The notes under the pieces were generated by a model, which worked only from the letters and a program-made list of their open reading frames with translations, made no database searches and was not told where the DNA came from. A stretch of 64,000 nucleotides of DNA from Ceratodon purpureus. Lineage: Eukaryota > Streptophyta > Bryopsida > Pseudoditrichales > Ditrichaceae. The translations under genes and the position numbers were made by a program. Positions 63,487-64,000 of the stretch are shown here, piece after piece. Position 1 is the stretch's first letter. Each line of letters opens with the position of its first letter. The DNA lies in assembly GCA_014871385.1 (NCBI GenBank), contig CM026423.1:23111067-23175066 (forward strand), written 5' to 3'.

Positions 63487-64000
63487 TCACCCGTGAGCGT
63501 CCTCGCGAACGTCATCCGGTCTGTACAGTTTGACCCGGGATCCATTCACCCTAGTGTCCATTGGGTAGCCTTCTAGATCTGAAAGTTGTAATGGCCCATT
63601 GGAATAAATCTTATCAACCCGGAACGGTCCTATCCAGCGAGTAAATAACTTACCCGGAAAATTCTTGTACCGGCTGTCATAGACTAGAACCAATCCTCCT
63701 TCTTCGATTCCTTTATCCATCGTGATTCGCTTGTCATACACTTCCTTCCTTTTGGCTTGGACCTCCTTTGTCCTTTCCAATGCCTCCATCCGGTCTTCCT
63801 CCATCCGGTCGATGACCTGTAGACGGTGGTCGAGGGTATCCGTTTTATCTCCGTGGTTGGCTGCGAGCACCCTTAAAGTCTCTACTTCCGTCTCGATGGA
63901 CTGAAGTACCTCTTGTCCGTATACCAGATAATACGGAGTCCGTCCGGTCGTACTCTTGTGTGCCGTGTTATACGCATAGACGGCTGAAGTCAGTTTCCGG
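63487..64000 (-). CDS. G1-b integrase C-terminal region (fossil, cut by window edge)
   Basis: Encodes the end of integrase (KEVYDKRITMDKGIEEGGLV, then VYDSRYKNFPGKLF and a GPFRVDKIY domain end), matching G1-a at 30.2-30.7 kb. The rest lies beyond the window. Confidence 0.85.
   Translation of the reverse strand, partial: RKLTSAVYAYNTAHKSTTGRTPYYLVYGQEVLQSIETEVETLRVLAANHGDKTDTLDHRLQVIDRMEEDRMEALERTKEVQAKRKEVYDKRITMDKGIEEGGLVLVYDSRYKNFPGKLFTRWIGPFRVDKIYSNGPLQLSDLEGYPMDTRVNGSRVKLYRPDDVREDAHG

Larger units (their letters stand above)
59963..64000 (-). mobile_element. G1-b: second G1 Ty3/gypsy copy, continues past the right edge
   Basis: Complete 3' LTR (59963-63475), polypurine tract (63476-63487) and the end of integrase up to the window edge, all in the same orientation as G1-a. 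Gag, pol and the 5' LTR lie outside. The LTR is very close to the G1-a 5' LTR, including the middle ORF region. Confidence 0.92.

Overview
The window is eukaryotic DNA built almost entirely of nested transposable elements. Genes on the elements are interrupted by GT-AG introns, the LTR elements are of plant Ty3/gypsy type, and the DNA transposon has a MULE-type transposase with a SWIM finger. I infer a streptophyte with a large repeat-rich genome (bryophyte, lycophyte, fern or charophyte rather than a typical crop plant), but the sequence does not fix the species. I found no ordinary host gene that I can name.

Layout. The outermost layer is a minus-strand Ty3-type retroelement (here G1-a, from before base 1 to 49254) with unusually long, about 3.5 kb, LTRs. 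Its 3' LTR (1-981 plus 29450-30172) was split by a giant Mutator-like element (MULE-A, 982-29439) flanked by a 10-bp target duplication. MULE-A was in turn hit twice. A shorter, inverted, deleted copy of the same family (MULE-B, 4779-13075, 10-bp duplication) lies inside its transposase gene, and a solo LTR of the G1 superfamily (25864-29378, 5-bp duplication) lies inside its right end. The G1-a 5' LTR (36038-49254) was split by a second, young Ty3-type element (G2, 36857-46555, 5-bp duplication). From 49255 to 59962 there is AT-rich noncoding DNA with decayed repeats: a degenerate palindromic satellite, a relic of the MULE cargo, an LTR-element relic, a G2-like relic holding a MITE, and a CpG-dense patch. 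A second G1 copy (G1-b) begins at 59963 and runs off the right edge.

The most interesting object is MULE-A, about 16.6 kb once its nested insertions are subtracted. Besides a transposase (N-terminal zinc region, DDE core with a C-x2-H signature, SWIM finger) it carries an intron-rich gene at 19578-24323. This gene joins three parts: an N-terminal exon with five heptads resembling the RNA polymerase II CTD (YMPTSPV type), a ParB/sulfiredoxin-like segment (GNHRLSAW), and a C-terminal beta-class amino-methyltransferase fold (motif [16 protein letters not shown]). The visible splice sites keep one reading frame open over eleven exons, 1053 residues from 20370. Just upstream is a roughly 210-250 bp tandem array in which each monomer carries the same near-perfect 24-bp palindrome. 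The same array sits beside the methyltransferase remnant in MULE-B. A ParB-like reader or methylase together with an array of palindromic sites suggests an element-encoded DNA-marking or anti-silencing system, loosely comparable to the VANC anti-silencing of Arabidopsis VANDAL MULEs or the TET/JBP genes of fungal KDZ transposons. That function is inference.

Two small genes next to the two ends (1978-2430 and 24778-25161) recur in MULE-B, and part of the second is also seen in an old relic at about 54.1 kb, so they are family genes and not chance ORFs. The two LTR families also carry non-canonical ORFs. G1 has one inside its LTR, downstream of a TATA box and upstream of the primer-binding site. 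G2 has one downstream of integrase that ends in a zinc finger resembling that of SGS3-type silencing proteins.
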